Origin: Gimesia algae
GTDB lineage: Bacteria; Planctomycetota; Planctomycetia; Planctomycetales; Planctomycetaceae
Assembly (NCBI RefSeq): GCF_007746795.1
Contig: NZ_CP036343.1
Coordinates: 6,524,357-6,588,356, forward strand
DNA length: 64,000 nt
Direction of reading: 5' to 3'
Under the pieces are notes generated by a model, which was not told the DNA's origin, ran no database searches, and saw only the letters and a program-made list of their open reading frames with translations. Every line of letters starts with the position of its first letter. The stretch's first letter is position 1. Shown here in pieces: positions 39,414-48,396 of this stretch. Made by a program: the position numbers and the translations under genes.

Positions 39414-39749
39414 ATGCGCCGAATCATCGCGGCATTGATCTTCATGCTCATAGGAGCGGGAGGCATGTATGCTGCCTTTGAATATCATGTTGTCCAATCC
39501 AGGGAAGGCTGGCTCTTTATCCCCAAGTCTCAAGTGGGCCTGCAGGATACTTACGCCGACATCCGCAAATGGCAGGCGACCACCTGGAAGAGCCATCCGC
39601 AACTGGCGCAGTCGCTGATCCAGAATGGAAAAGGAAATCTCATTATCCAATCGGCGTCGAACGGTAGTATCTTCAACGGACTGTTTCAAAGTTCAGAGAA
39701 AAAACGCTCTGCTGCCCGGCAGGCGGCTCCTGATCATCGCTATAAATAA
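39414..39749 (+). CDS. Small membrane-anchored protein, 111 aa
   Basis: Starts at ATG 39414, with AAGGA 10 bases upstream; the GTG at 39405 is too close to that site. One N-terminal membrane segment (residues 4-22, IIAALIFMLIGAGGMYAAF) precedes a 90-residue soluble tail with FIPKSQVGLQDTYADIRKW. No family was recognised. It lies between fmt and an HExxH lipoprotein, with no clear operon link. Confidence 0.65.
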   Translation: MRRIIAALIFMLIGAGGMYAAFEYHVVQSREGWLFIPKSQVGLQDTYADIRKWQATTWKSHPQLAQSLIQNGKGNLIIQSASNGSIFNGLFQSSEKKRSAARQAAPDHRYK

Positions 39750-39807
39750 TATCGTTTGACTTTATGTTAAACTTCTTTCAGTGCCTCATGAGATATAACA
39801 ACCAATC

Positions 39808-40680
39808 GTGAAATCAGAAAACCCAGTCAGTCAGGACAAGACTTCAGACATGATGTCGCGAGTCACATTCAAAGCAGTTGCTTTGAATGTCTGTGTATTG
39901 TCTTGCCTGCTGCTTTCTCCCGGTTGTCACTCGGTTGCCAAAAATCAGACCGTCCATCTGCCCGCCCGGCACAGTGTCAGTGCAGAACAGCTGATCGTGC
40001 TCAGTGATTTTAAATTAGGTCAGGACCACGAACTCTTTCAGGACCTGATTAAACTGCGCGAAGATGTTGCTGCGACTCTGAATATTCCACTCAACAGCGA
40101 GCAGGTCACCGTTTATCTGTTTACGAACCAGGAAGAATACCGCAATTACCTGGACTTAACTTACCCGGGACTACCTCCGCGACGTGCTTACTTTGTTGGT
40201 ACGCCCAAAGAACTCGCCGTCTATACATTCTGGGGCGATCGCATCCAGGAAGACCTGAGACATGAATTCACGCATGGCCTGTTACATGCCAGCCTGAAGA
40301 CTGTCCCCCTCTGGCTTGATGAAGGGCTAGCCGAATATTTTGAAGTCGCCGGCAACACACCGGGGCAGGTCAATCGCGATCATGCTTCACGACTCTCCGC
40401 CGCGCTGAATAATGGCTGGAAACCTGACATGAAACGGCTGGAACAGCTGGAAAAAGTGTCGCAGATGCAGCGGGTCGACTACCAGGAAGCCTGGGCCTGG
40501 GTCCATTTCATGCTGAACAGTACTCCGGAAACCAAAGATACCCTGCTGGAATATCTGGCGGAACTGAAAAGCAACGAAAAACCGGAAGTCTTAAGTGCCC
40601 GGCTCCCCCGCAACATTCCCGGCGTCGATGAACGCTTTGTGAATTATGTGGCTTCCCTGAATACGTTTCCGACCAGATAG
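39808..40680 (+). CDS. HExxH metallopeptidase-like lipoprotein
   Basis: A 290-residue protein from GTG 39808; internal ATGs at 39850/39853 begin a more compact signal peptide and are good alternatives. The signal peptide ends at lipobox LSPGC (Cys40 of the long form). The zinc motif is HEFTH (residues 152-156) with the downstream Glu in LWLDEGLAEYFE (Glu172), a gluzincin-type DUF1570-like arrangement. The third such protein in the window. Anchored in the outer or inner membrane; substrate unknown. Confidence 0.82.
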   Translation: MKSENPVSQDKTSDMMSRVTFKAVALNVCVLSCLLLSPGCHSVAKNQTVHLPARHSVSAEQLIVLSDFKLGQDHELFQDLIKLREDVAATLNIPLNSEQVTVYLFTNQEEYRNYLDLTYPGLPPRRAYFVGTPKELAVYTFWGDRIQEDLRHEFTHGLLHASLKTVPLWLDEGLAEYFEVAGNTPGQVNRDHASRLSAALNNGWKPDMKRLEQLEKVSQMQRVDYQEAWAWVHFMLNSTPETKDTLLEYLAELKSNEKPEVLSARLPRNIPGVDERFVNYVASLNTFPTR

Positions 40681-40835
40681 GCTCTGATCTGATTCCGATT
40701 TCCCATGCAGCACCGTCAGTTTCAGCGGGCTCTGGGTTGGGTGTCGCCCCCCCATCCGCTAAGATACAGCAGCAACTGCGTGCTTTGTGATTCTGCCCGA
40801 CAGGATCTTCTCCCACTGTTAACCGGATCGATGTA

Positions 40836-41699
40836 ATGCTGGCCCGACTGCGCCTTCTGCTGGAATTAGTTCGCTTCAGCCATACTATTTTTGCTCTCCC
40901 GTTTGCCCTCTTATCAGCGGTGCTGGCCTGGCGTGGTCAGCAGGTGCGCTGGCAGGAACTGGTGGGAATTCTGCTCTGTATGTTATTCGCCCGTTCTGCA
41001 GCCATGGCCTTTAATCGTCTCGTTGACCGTGAGATTGATGCGCAGAATCCCCGTACTCAAGGCCGCCATCTCCCCGCCGGCCTGATCAGTGTTCGCACCG
41101 TCACGATTTTTACGATCCTGACCTCGCTGGCATTTATCGCCTCAACACTCCTGTTTCTGCCCAATCGCTGGCCACTTTATCTTTCGATCCCTGTCCTGCT
41201 GTTTCTGCTGGGATATTCCTATGCAAAACGGTTCACCATCTTCTGTCATTACTGGCTCTCGACCGCGCTCATGCTCTCTCCCATCGCTGCCTGGATCGCC
41301 ATTCGTGGCAGCCTGTCTCTGGAACCATTGCTGCTGGGAGCAGTCGTATTTTTCTGGGTCGGCGGGTTTGATATTATCTACGCATGTCAGGATGTTCATT
41401 TCGATCAGGAAACCAGACTGTCCAGTATCCCTTCCCGTTGGGGGATCAGAAAAGCGCTGCGATTTGCCATGTTCAGTCATTTCATGACGATCGCCTGCCT
41501 GTTCAGCCTCTGGTATGTCGCTGCTTTGGGAATCCCGTTTTTAATTGCAGTCATTGCTGTAGCAGGGCTCTTGATCTATGAACATCTGCTGGTGAATCCG
41601 GATGATCTGGGACGTGTCAATCTGGCCTTTTTTCACGTGAACGCTGTCATCAGTATTGGATTGTTCTTTGTGGGATTGATTGACGTCTGGCTCGCATAA
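40836..41699 (+). CDS. mqnP: UbiA-family prenyltransferase, probably MqnP
   Basis: A 287-residue integral membrane prenyltransferase with about 8-9 helices. The two Asp-rich motifs are present: NRLVDREID (NxxxDxxxD) and DIIYACQDVHFDQE. The family attaches a polyprenyl chain to an aromatic acceptor. Because mqnE of the futalosine pathway follows 109 bases downstream, I infer the MqnP role in menaquinone synthesis rather than ubiquinone; sequence alone does not separate MqnP from UbiA. It acts in the inner membrane. Confidence 0.85.
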   Translation: MLARLRLLLELVRFSHTIFALPFALLSAVLAWRGQQVRWQELVGILLCMLFARSAAMAFNRLVDREIDAQNPRTQGRHLPAGLISVRTVTIFTILTSLAFIASTLLFLPNRWPLYLSIPVLLFLLGYSYAKRFTIFCHYWLSTALMLSPIAAWIAIRGSLSLEPLLLGAVVFFWVGGFDIIYACQDVHFDQETRLSSIPSRWGIRKALRFAMFSHFMTIACLFSLWYVAALGIPFLIAVIAVAGLLIYEHLLVNPDDLGRVNLAFFHVNAVISIGLFFVGLIDVWLA

Positions 41700-41808
41700 G
41701 CGGCTCTAAAACGCAATAATAGAAACTAACTTCCATTGAGTGGTCTTCTCAGACCGCCAGGTACCCAATCTGATATCCCCACAGCGAAAAGAATCAACAG
41801 TCAGTCTG

Positions 41809-42954
41809 ATGAATCTGAATCAAAACGAACAGGAACAGCTGGATCTCATTACCCGCAAAGTCGACGCGGGAGAACGCATCACCTTTGATGAAGGCGTTTT
41901 TCTGGATGAGAAAGTCGACATACTGACACTGGGTGATCTGGCTAATCGGATACGCGAACGCAAAAACGGCAACTTCGCGTTTTATAATACCAACATTCAT
42001 TTGAATCCCACGAATGTCTGTGTGTATCGCTGCAAGTTCTGTGCGTTCCGCTCCGACTTGAAATCCCCCCGCGGCTACACCTTCACCGATGACATGATCC
42101 GCGAACGCGTACAGGAAGCACGCAGCACCGGCGCTACCGAAATTCACGTGGTCGGCGGTCTGCACCATCAGAAAAAATTCGAGTGGTACCTCGATGTCGT
42201 CCGTATCATCCACGAAGAATATCCTGAACTGCACATCAAAGCCTGGACTCCCGTGGAAATCAACTGGTTCAGTTTCATGACCAAAAAACCGGTGCGCTGG
42301 GTACTGGAACAGATGATGGAAGCAGGTCTCTCCAGTATGCCAGGTGGAGGCGCTGAAATCTTTCATCCCGAAGTTCGCGAGCAGATATGCGAACACAAGG
42401 CTGACGCTGAAAGCTGGTTCGAAATTCATCGCGAAGCACATAATCTCGGTCTCCGCAGTAATGCGACCATTCTGTATGGACATTATGAACAGGCGAAGCA
42501 CCGTGTTGACCACCTCTGTCGCCTGCGGGACCAGCAGGACGAAACGGGGGGCTTTCAGACATTCATCCCGCTGGCATTCCACCCGGAAAACACGGGGATG
42601 TCAGAGATTATAAAACCGTCCGGACTGATGGACCTCAGGGTAATAGCCTTGTCCCGGATCATGCTCGATAACTTCGATCACATTAAAGCCTACTGGATCA
42701 TGCTGGGTGAGAAGACGGCACAAACCGCTTTAAGCTTCGGGGCAGACGATCTGGATGGCACCGTCGTGCATGAACTGATCTACCATGATGCCGGCGCCAA
42801 AACACCCGAAGGACTGACGGTCGAACAGTTACACCGACTCATCGAAGAAGCAGGACGTATTCCTGTGGAACGCGATACTCTCTACAGACACATCGTCCGC
42901 GATGGTGCCAACTGGAGTGTCGGCGAACCAATCATGGCTTCCGCCGCATCCTGA
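41809..42954 (+). CDS. mqnE: Aminofutalosine synthase MqnE (radical SAM)
   Basis: A 381-residue radical SAM enzyme starting at ATG 41809; a GTG at 41740 would add 23 residues without family match. The cluster motif is CVYRCKFC (Cys71, Cys75, Cys78). It joins SAM-derived adenosine to 3-enolpyruvyl-benzoate to give aminofutalosine in the futalosine menaquinone pathway. Downstream motifs HVVGGLHHQ, WTPVEINWF and SSMPGGGAEIFHP fit MqnE better than MqnC. Cytosolic. Neighbours: mqnP upstream, a VOC protein downstream. Confidence 0.93.
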   Translation: MNLNQNEQEQLDLITRKVDAGERITFDEGVFLDEKVDILTLGDLANRIRERKNGNFAFYNTNIHLNPTNVCVYRCKFCAFRSDLKSPRGYTFTDDMIRERVQEARSTGATEIHVVGGLHHQKKFEWYLDVVRIIHEEYPELHIKAWTPVEINWFSFMTKKPVRWVLEQMMEAGLSSMPGGGAEIFHPEVREQICEHKADAESWFEIHREAHNLGLRSNATILYGHYEQAKHRVDHLCRLRDQQDETGGFQTFIPLAFHPENTGMSEIIKPSGLMDLRVIALSRIMLDNFDHIKAYWIMLGEKTAQTALSFGADDLDGTVVHELIYHDAGAKTPEGLTVEQLHRLIEEAGRIPVERDTLYRHIVRDGANWSVGEPIMASAAS

Positions 42955-42984
42955 TTTACTTCAAAACGGGAGAATAAGCGACTC

Positions 42985-43398
42985 ATGAGTGATTCTGCCC
43001 TTACTGATAACCTGCAGGTCCAGTCATTTGATCACATCACACTGGTGGTCAAAGACCTGGAGGCATCCCGCAAATTCTATGTCGACTTTCTCGGCATGGA
43101 TCATGTTCCACGACCCGCGTTTACATTCGACGGACACTGGTTTCAGATTGGGAATCAGCAGATCCACCTGATCCTCGAACACGATCAGTCGGGCAGGGCA
43201 GGCAATGCCAATCCGGAGCAGAACACGCGAACTCACCATTTTGCTTTTCAAGTCGACGATGCAAAACAGGCATACGCGAAAGCAGTCGAGCAGGGGATTC
43301 CGATCGTCTCCCCCCCCAAATCCAGACCAGATGGAGCCACACAAACGTTTCTAAACGATCCGGATGGCCATATTATCGAACTCTGTTCGCTTTCCTGA
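42985..43398 (+). CDS. VOC-superfamily (glyoxalase-like) protein
   Basis: A 137-residue protein with two beta-alpha-beta-beta-beta modules. FDHITLVVKDLEASRKFYVD gives the first metal ligand (His), THHFAFQVDD the third-strand His, and DGHIIELCS the late Glu ligand. Members include glyoxalase I, dioxygenases and resistance proteins, so the reaction is not predictable. It follows mqnE by 30 bases on the same strand and may be co-transcribed. Confidence 0.85.
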   Translation: MSDSALTDNLQVQSFDHITLVVKDLEASRKFYVDFLGMDHVPRPAFTFDGHWFQIGNQQIHLILEHDQSGRAGNANPEQNTRTHHFAFQVDDAKQAYAKAVEQGIPIVSPPKSRPDGATQTFLNDPDGHIIELCSLS

Positions 43399-43633
43399 GC
43401 TACTGAATATCGGCATTGTAGCGGTTTTATCGGTCTCGCCCTGCTCGCGGGAGGCATTCGAGACAGGACAGATACTCCAGTCAGAAAATCGACTGGAAAT
43501 TACACCAGACAATACGCTATACTTAGGACAGCAGAGCTCACACGGGGTCTGATTTATATACTGAAAGTGCAGCTCAGACAGACATCCATAAATCATACAG
43601 CTTCAGCATGAGAAGAGAGGGACGGGGATCGCC

Positions 43634-43822
43634 ATGGCGGATGCACCCAAAAAAATGATCATGGGCTCAATGGCCGTATCCGGAATCGTGGCATTACTCG
43701 CTCTGGCAGATATTGCCATCGGAATCCCCTTCCGGGGCAGCACCACGATGGACATTATGTTCCTCATTTCTGCTGGCCTGGTCCTGTTCCTCTGCTGGGA
43801 TGCCTGGAAAGATCTGCGTTAA
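43634..43822 (+). CDS. Small two-helix membrane protein, 62 aa
   Basis: Two predicted membrane segments (GSMAVSGIVALLALADIAIG and DIMFLISAGLVLFLCWDAW) with short ends. The ATG at 43634 follows a GA-rich stretch (GAGAGGGACGGGG) that can act as a ribosome-binding site. The family is not recognised. Its stop overlaps that of the convergent coiled-coil gene by 4 bases. Confidence 0.6.
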   Translation: MADAPKKMIMGSMAVSGIVALLALADIAIGIPFRGSTTMDIMFLISAGLVLFLCWDAWKDLR

Positions 43823-45840
43823 TCTCGCGGATCCAGAATGTCTTCAATCTTCGCAGATTTTGTTTCTTTTGATGCAATATCTGCGGGCTTTACCGCTGCA
43901 TTCAGTCCCGGGGACTGTCGGCCCTTTTTGGCTGCCAGTTGAATCGCCGCCCCCTGACCTACCGTCAATTCGGTCAGCTGCTCCAGTAAATTACGGATGA
44001 TTTCTTCAGCAGACACTTTCTCCTGTAGCCAGAATTCCCGTTTCTGTCCCCAGGCTGCATCGCGAACTGCGAGTTGCTCTGCTTCAAACCGCAATTGTTC
44101 GCTGCGTTGACGCAGTTGCTCGTCACGTTCCGCCACCCATTCTGAAAGGTCCTGGCGTTCCTGGCGGAATTCATCCCGATGGCGATGAAAGAGTTCCTGG
44201 GAATGATCCAGTTCCTGACGTTCGACAGACATCGACTCACGCAACTGTCGATAGTGGGCAGCGAGTGCCTCCCTGGCTTTTTCCAGCCGCTCGCGGGCCG
44301 CTTCATCACCTTCCACCTGTGTCAATTGTGCCCAGCCTTCTTCCAAGGCCAGTCGCATTTCCAGCGTGCCGCGGTGTGTCTCTTCCACTTCTGCCCGCAG
44401 CGTATCCAGTCGTTCGCGCCTGCGTTCCAGGTTTTCTGCATGTAGAGCCAGCATGTCATGCTGCCGGCGCAGTTCTGCTTTCTGGGCATCCCGCTCTTTC
44501 TGCCAGACATCGTATTCACCTGACATTCTCTGCTTCTGATTCTGTTCGTAACGTTCGACAGAACGACGCAGCTCCGCATGCAGTGCACGTTCCTTGGCCA
44601 GAGATTGCTCGCGCTGCTGCAACAGATCACGAAAGCGATCCAGTTGCTTCATTCGCAGGATATGAATCCGCTCGTTCTGCTCATGCTGCTGCTGTTGAAT
44701 CTGCTGCTGGCGCTGAAACTCATGTTGTTCTTTTTCAATCTGCTTTCGCAGACGCAGCAGGTGGTTTTCCTGAAATTTAATCCGGTTCTCGATCAATGTC
44801 CGCTTCTGATCAAACTCTTCCTCACGAGCGCCATACTCACGCTGCAAATCTTCCCGTTGAATTTTAAGCTGATGTTCAATCTGCTCGGAACTGATGACAA
44901 AGTCCCGCTTGCGAGACTCTAATGCTTCCAGTTCAGACTGTCGCCTGGAATCCCAGTCTGACTGTCGCGTTTTTAGTTCCAGTTCAAACTTTTCTTTTCT
45001 TGAAGTCAGTTCGGTTTCTACTTTCCGCACTGCTTCTTCATGAACTTCACGTTCCCGTTTCAGGTGGTTCAGCTCTGTCTGTTTGACACCCTGCCACTCA
45101 GCACGGGCATGTTCCAGTTCATTGCTCTGCTCAGACAGTGATTCGAGTACCTGCTCCCGAATCCGTTTCTGTTCGTTAATCAGATTCAGCCGCTCTCGCT
45201 CCAGCGATTCCCGCTGTTCCGCAAATTCCCGCAGGATCTGGTCCCGCATTTCTGCGCGTTCCTGCTCCAGTGAGTCCTGGGCTTCGAATACTTTTTCCTG
45301 CTCGCGCTGTACGGTTTTTGCCAGTTTTTCGCATTCCACTGCTTTGCGAATCAGTTCCGTTTCTTTTTCACGAACGCTGACTTCCCGTTCGTCGTACTGT
45401 TCCTCAATCTGCCCCACCCACATGCGGATTTTGCGACGCTCGTTGTCGATTTCATTCAGCTGACTGGTGAGTGTCTGTTCGCGGCGACTGATCTCAGCAA
45501 ACTGGGACTTCAGGTAATTGGCGATTTCTCCCGCCTGGGATAACAGCTCGGCACCGGTTAAAGAAGCGCCTGCTTCAGTTGCTCCCTGGGTCTGAGTCTC
45601 TGATGCTTGTGCTGCATGCGACAGACTCTCTTCCAACGCTTGCTGTTTCTGATCACTAAAGTAAGAGTTCTCTTCCGAAATCCCTGGTTCAGTGAAAGAA
45701 TGGGGCGCATCAGCGCGGAGTTCCACTCCGGGAGGACTACTTAGCGGATGTGAGTCGGCTGAGTCACTGGCAGGACGTTTTACGCCTGCAAACGGGGAAG
45801 CTGCCTGAGATTTCTGATCGGGCCTGGTTTCTTCGCTCAT
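43819..45840 (-). CDS. Large coiled-coil protein, 673 aa
   Basis: After a Ser/Pro/Ala-rich disordered start (residues 1-90), residues 100-620 are an almost continuous coiled coil: long runs of Glu, Arg, Gln and Leu in heptad spacing (for example REQVLESLSEQSNELEHARA and LEQLTELTVGQ near the end). The C-terminal 50 residues are Lys/Ala/Asp-rich. No membrane segment or nucleotide-binding motif. A structural or scaffolding role in the cytoplasm is inferred. Convergent with the small membrane protein; nothing else in the neighbourhood points to a partner. Confidence 0.8.
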   Translation of the reverse strand: MSEETRPDQKSQAASPFAGVKRPASDSADSHPLSSPPGVELRADAPHSFTEPGISEENSYFSDQKQQALEESLSHAAQASETQTQGATEAGASLTGAELLSQAGEIANYLKSQFAEISRREQTLTSQLNEIDNERRKIRMWVGQIEEQYDEREVSVREKETELIRKAVECEKLAKTVQREQEKVFEAQDSLEQERAEMRDQILREFAEQRESLERERLNLINEQKRIREQVLESLSEQSNELEHARAEWQGVKQTELNHLKREREVHEEAVRKVETELTSRKEKFELELKTRQSDWDSRRQSELEALESRKRDFVISSEQIEHQLKIQREDLQREYGAREEEFDQKRTLIENRIKFQENHLLRLRKQIEKEQHEFQRQQQIQQQQHEQNERIHILRMKQLDRFRDLLQQREQSLAKERALHAELRRSVERYEQNQKQRMSGEYDVWQKERDAQKAELRRQHDMLALHAENLERRRERLDTLRAEVEETHRGTLEMRLALEEGWAQLTQVEGDEAARERLEKAREALAAHYRQLRESMSVERQELDHSQELFHRHRDEFRQERQDLSEWVAERDEQLRQRSEQLRFEAEQLAVRDAAWGQKREFWLQEKVSAEEIIRNLLEQLTELTVGQGAAIQLAAKKGRQSPGLNAAVKPADIASKETKSAKIEDILDPRD

Positions 45841-45960
45841 GCCGGGATTCCTTTCCCTGAAAAGCGTCTCGCGACGTTACTCGAATCGGGATCGAAGCTG
45901 AGGAATCCAATTCCTGAGAGCAACATTCAATCCGGAATAACGCAAATATACTTATGACAA

Positions 45961-46002
45961 AGAGGGCAGAGAAGGAGTAACTACAACTCCTCTGCCCACT
46001 CT
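45961..46002 (-). terminator. Hairpin downstream of trxA
   Basis: GGGCAGAGAAGGAGT (45964-45978) pairs imperfectly with CTCCTCTGCCC (45987-45997). It sits just after the trxA end on the minus strand. There is no good U tract, so it is only a probable terminator or mRNA-stabilising stem. Confidence 0.45.
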
Positions 46003-46040
46003 AAATCTTGATCACACAACCTAAATCTTGATCACACAAC
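46001..46040. repeat. Exact 20-bp tandem duplication
   Basis: CTAAATCTTGATCACACAAC occurs twice, back to back (46001-46020 and 46021-46040), 16 bases beyond the trxA stop codon. There is no hairpin within the unit beyond the TGATCA palindrome. It looks like a recent duplication. Confidence 0.9.
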
Positions 46041-46055
46041 TTATTAGACAAGTGG

Positions 46056-46382
46056 TTATAACTGGCTGTCCAGGGAAGCGGCAAAGCGTTCTTTAGGAGT
46101 GACGCCTACAAACTTTTCGACAACTTCACCATTCTTGTAAAGCATTACTGTGGGAATCGCATTGATACTACTGGCTGAAGCAATACCTGGATTCTCGTCT
46201 GTATTCAATTTACCAACGCGGACGCGGCCTGAATAATCACTGGCGATTTCCTCGATGGTGGGCATCATCATTTTGCAGGGACCGCACCAGGGAGCCCAGA
46301 AATCGACCAGGACAGGTTCAGATGCTTCCAGCACTTCAGACTGGAAGTTCGCATCAGTAAATTCCAAAACATTTTCAGCCAT
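46056..46382 (-). CDS. trxA: Thioredoxin
   Basis: A 108-residue thioredoxin with active site WCGPCK in the VDFWAPWCGPCKMMMPTIEE context, the conserved cis-proline in NAIPTVMLY, and the C-terminal helix. It reduces disulfides in the cytosol with electrons from thioredoxin reductase. Normal length, ATG start with weak spacing to GGAG-like bases. It stands alone; a hairpin and an exact 20-bp duplication follow it. Confidence 0.97.
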   Translation of the reverse strand: MAENVLEFTDANFQSEVLEASEPVLVDFWAPWCGPCKMMMPTIEEIASDYSGRVRVGKLNTDENPGIASASSINAIPTVMLYKNGEVVEKFVGVTPKERFAASLDSQL

Positions 46383-46764
46383 TACTGGTTGTCTCCGTTA
46401 CAATTGGATTCGATATATACATTGAAAAAAGCAGAGAAAATCTCCTCGACTACCCTGCAATGACATCACTTTTTGGACTTGGGATCGCAATGTCCTATAA
46501 TAATTCAAGCAATCAGCAGCATTTAGTCTGTCTGCGATTGTAGGGAATTATAGAGATCCTCTGTTTTGTGTCAATGCTCTCTCCCGGCAGCTGGAGGCCA
46601 AAACCTCTTGTCAAATAAGGAATTACGCTCCGCATCCCAACTGACTGGGATTTAATTTTAACCTCGACAAATCGTCGGGCTCTCGACAAAATAGGTTCTG
46701 CAGGCAAATGCCATAATACTGTTATATTAAAGAACTTAAAGAAGTGGAACCCTGGGAGCAGAAT
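46383..46764. other. Intergenic region, 382 bp
   Basis: Divergent leader of trxA (minus) and the membrane gene (plus). The minus-strand frame 46513-46707 has no family resemblance. Nothing else was recognised. Confidence 0.4.
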
Positions 46765-47685
46765 ATGCTGTCTTACATCCGAATTCCGGGCATCATCATT
46801 TGTCTGGCGATCACCTCCCCGTGGACGGCTTTCGCGGACCAGAGAGAGGCAGACCCATTCAGACCATTCCCGGATCAGCTGGCCCCGTCACTCTTCAATG
46901 AAGTTCAGGACAAGGCCTTTGGCGGCGTTCTGGATGATGAAAAGGCACTCTATTACTACGTCCTCAAGCACTTGCGCGATACCAGCCTGGAAGATCAGAA
47001 ACAGGCGGCCGCATTCAATCTGCAGCAGCGTCGTTCCGAAATTAAACTGTTCCGCGAGCATCCCGAACGGGAACTCCCCATTTTCCCTGATCTCTTTAAA
47101 AACAGCGATCGTTATAAAGGCCGGCTCGTCACTTTAACAGGTCGCGTCCGGAAATTGATCCATTACCCTGCTGCGGATGATAACCAGTATGGGATGAAAA
47201 CACTCTATGAAGCCTGGCTGTTTACTGATGATTCACAACAAAACCCGACCGTCGTGATTTGCACGGAAGTTCCTCCCGCATTAAAAAACGGGCTGCCGGA
47301 AGGAACAGACGTCATTGATCACGTCACAGTCACAGGCTATCTGTTTAAAATGTACGTCTACAATGCGCAGGATACATCCCGCGTCGCCCCATTGATTCTG
47401 GCAAAACAACTCGAATGGAACCCCCGGACTACCGACGAACGGGGCAGCCGGTTGTTTTCACAAATTCTGGCCGGTACACTGATCGTCCTGATTGCTGGTG
47501 TCGCTATCGCCATGTGGAAAGCCAGTCAGCGCGACAAACAATTCCGCGAAAGGCGCCTTCAGAAAAATCCGGACCAGGTTGATTTCAACCAACTGGAAAA
47601 ACCGACGGAAAAAACACAGCCGGAAAAAATAACACCGGATACCAAAACTTCTGAATCGAAACCCCAGGACGATTCAGGTACTTAA
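46765..47685 (+). CDS. Exported membrane protein with OB-like domain, 306 aa
   Basis: Starts at ATG 46765 (GGGAG 7 bases upstream), with a signal segment (residues 1-26, IRIPGIIICLAITSPWTAFA). The middle region YKGRLVTLTGRVRKLIHYPA, ending DHVTVTGYLFKMYVYN, resembles an OB-fold-like beta barrel. A C-terminal membrane segment (residues 233-252, LAGTLIVLIAGVAIAMW) is followed by a basic/Pro-rich cytoplasmic tail. Family and function unknown. It may be co-transcribed with purN, 44 bases downstream. Confidence 0.7.
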   Translation: MLSYIRIPGIIICLAITSPWTAFADQREADPFRPFPDQLAPSLFNEVQDKAFGGVLDDEKALYYYVLKHLRDTSLEDQKQAAAFNLQQRRSEIKLFREHPERELPIFPDLFKNSDRYKGRLVTLTGRVRKLIHYPAADDNQYGMKTLYEAWLFTDDSQQNPTVVICTEVPPALKNGLPEGTDVIDHVTVTGYLFKMYVYNAQDTSRVAPLILAKQLEWNPRTTDERGSRLFSQILAGTLIVLIAGVAIAMWKASQRDKQFRERRLQKNPDQVDFNQLEKPTEKTQPEKITPDTKTSESKPQDDSGT

Positions 47686-47729
47686 CAGTCCCACTTCTTT
47701 TAGTATTTTTAAAGTATCGTTCTCTCAGT

Positions 47730-48383
47730 ATGAATGTGGATCACACTCCCCGCTCTCCCTCGAATCGCCCCTTAAAACTGGCCGTCCTCATCTCGGGAGG
47801 CGGTACGACTCTCACCAATTTCCTGGAAAAGCGTGCCGCCGGTGAACTCGACATTGAAGTCCCACTGGTCATCGCCAGCCGACCGGACTGCGGAGGGGTC
47901 GCTAAAGCAAAGGCAGCCGGTCTGCGTTGTGAAGTCGTTCGCCGCCGTGACTTTAATGACATCAGCGAATTCAGTACGACCATCTTTGGTCTCTGTCGAG
48001 AAGTCGGTGCCGATCTGGTCACGCTGGCCGGTTATCTTTCCCTGATTCATATTCCGGAAGACTATCAACACCGCGTTATGAATATCCACCCGGCTCTCAT
48101 CCCCGCTTTCTGCGGGCACGGTTTTTACGGTCACAAAGTACATGAAGCGGTCGTGGCGCGGGGCGTGAAGATCAGTGGTTGTACAGTTCACTTCGCCGAT
48201 AATGAGTATGATCACGGCCCGATTATCGGCCAAAAGACGGTCCCCGTCTCAGGAACCGACACACCAGACCAGGTCGCCGCCAATGTATTCCAGGCGGAAT
48301 GCGAACTCTATCCCGAGATGATTCGTCTGTTCGCTGCCGGCAAAATCAAAGTCGTCGAGAGGCGGACCATCATTCAGGATTGA
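47730..48383 (+). CDS. purN: Phosphoribosylglycinamide formyltransferase
   Basis: A 217-residue PurN-type enzyme transferring formyl from 10-formyl-THF to GAR in purine synthesis. Seen: LAVLISGGGTTLTNFL (substrate-phosphate loop), VMNIHPALIPAFCGHGFYG (catalytic His motif), and the late DHGPIIGQKTVPV with the catalytic Asp in the expected place. Cytosolic; other pur genes are elsewhere. The stop is 13 bases from that of the convergent multicopper oxidase. Confidence 0.93.
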   Translation: MNVDHTPRSPSNRPLKLAVLISGGGTTLTNFLEKRAAGELDIEVPLVIASRPDCGGVAKAKAAGLRCEVVRRRDFNDISEFSTTIFGLCREVGADLVTLAGYLSLIHIPEDYQHRVMNIHPALIPAFCGHGFYGHKVHEAVVARGVKISGCTVHFADNEYDHGPIIGQKTVPVSGTDTPDQVAANVFQAECELYPEMIRLFAAGKIKVVERRTIIQD

Positions 48384-48396
48384 AGGCACGTCGAAT

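Noticed and set aside
44265-44780. 171-residue open frame opposite the coiled-coil gene
   Set aside because: Shadow of a highly repetitive coding strand; composition mirrors the antisense of heptad-repeat codons.
46513-46707. Possible minus-strand 64-residue gene
   Set aside because: No homology pattern; it lies in the divergent promoter region of trxA.
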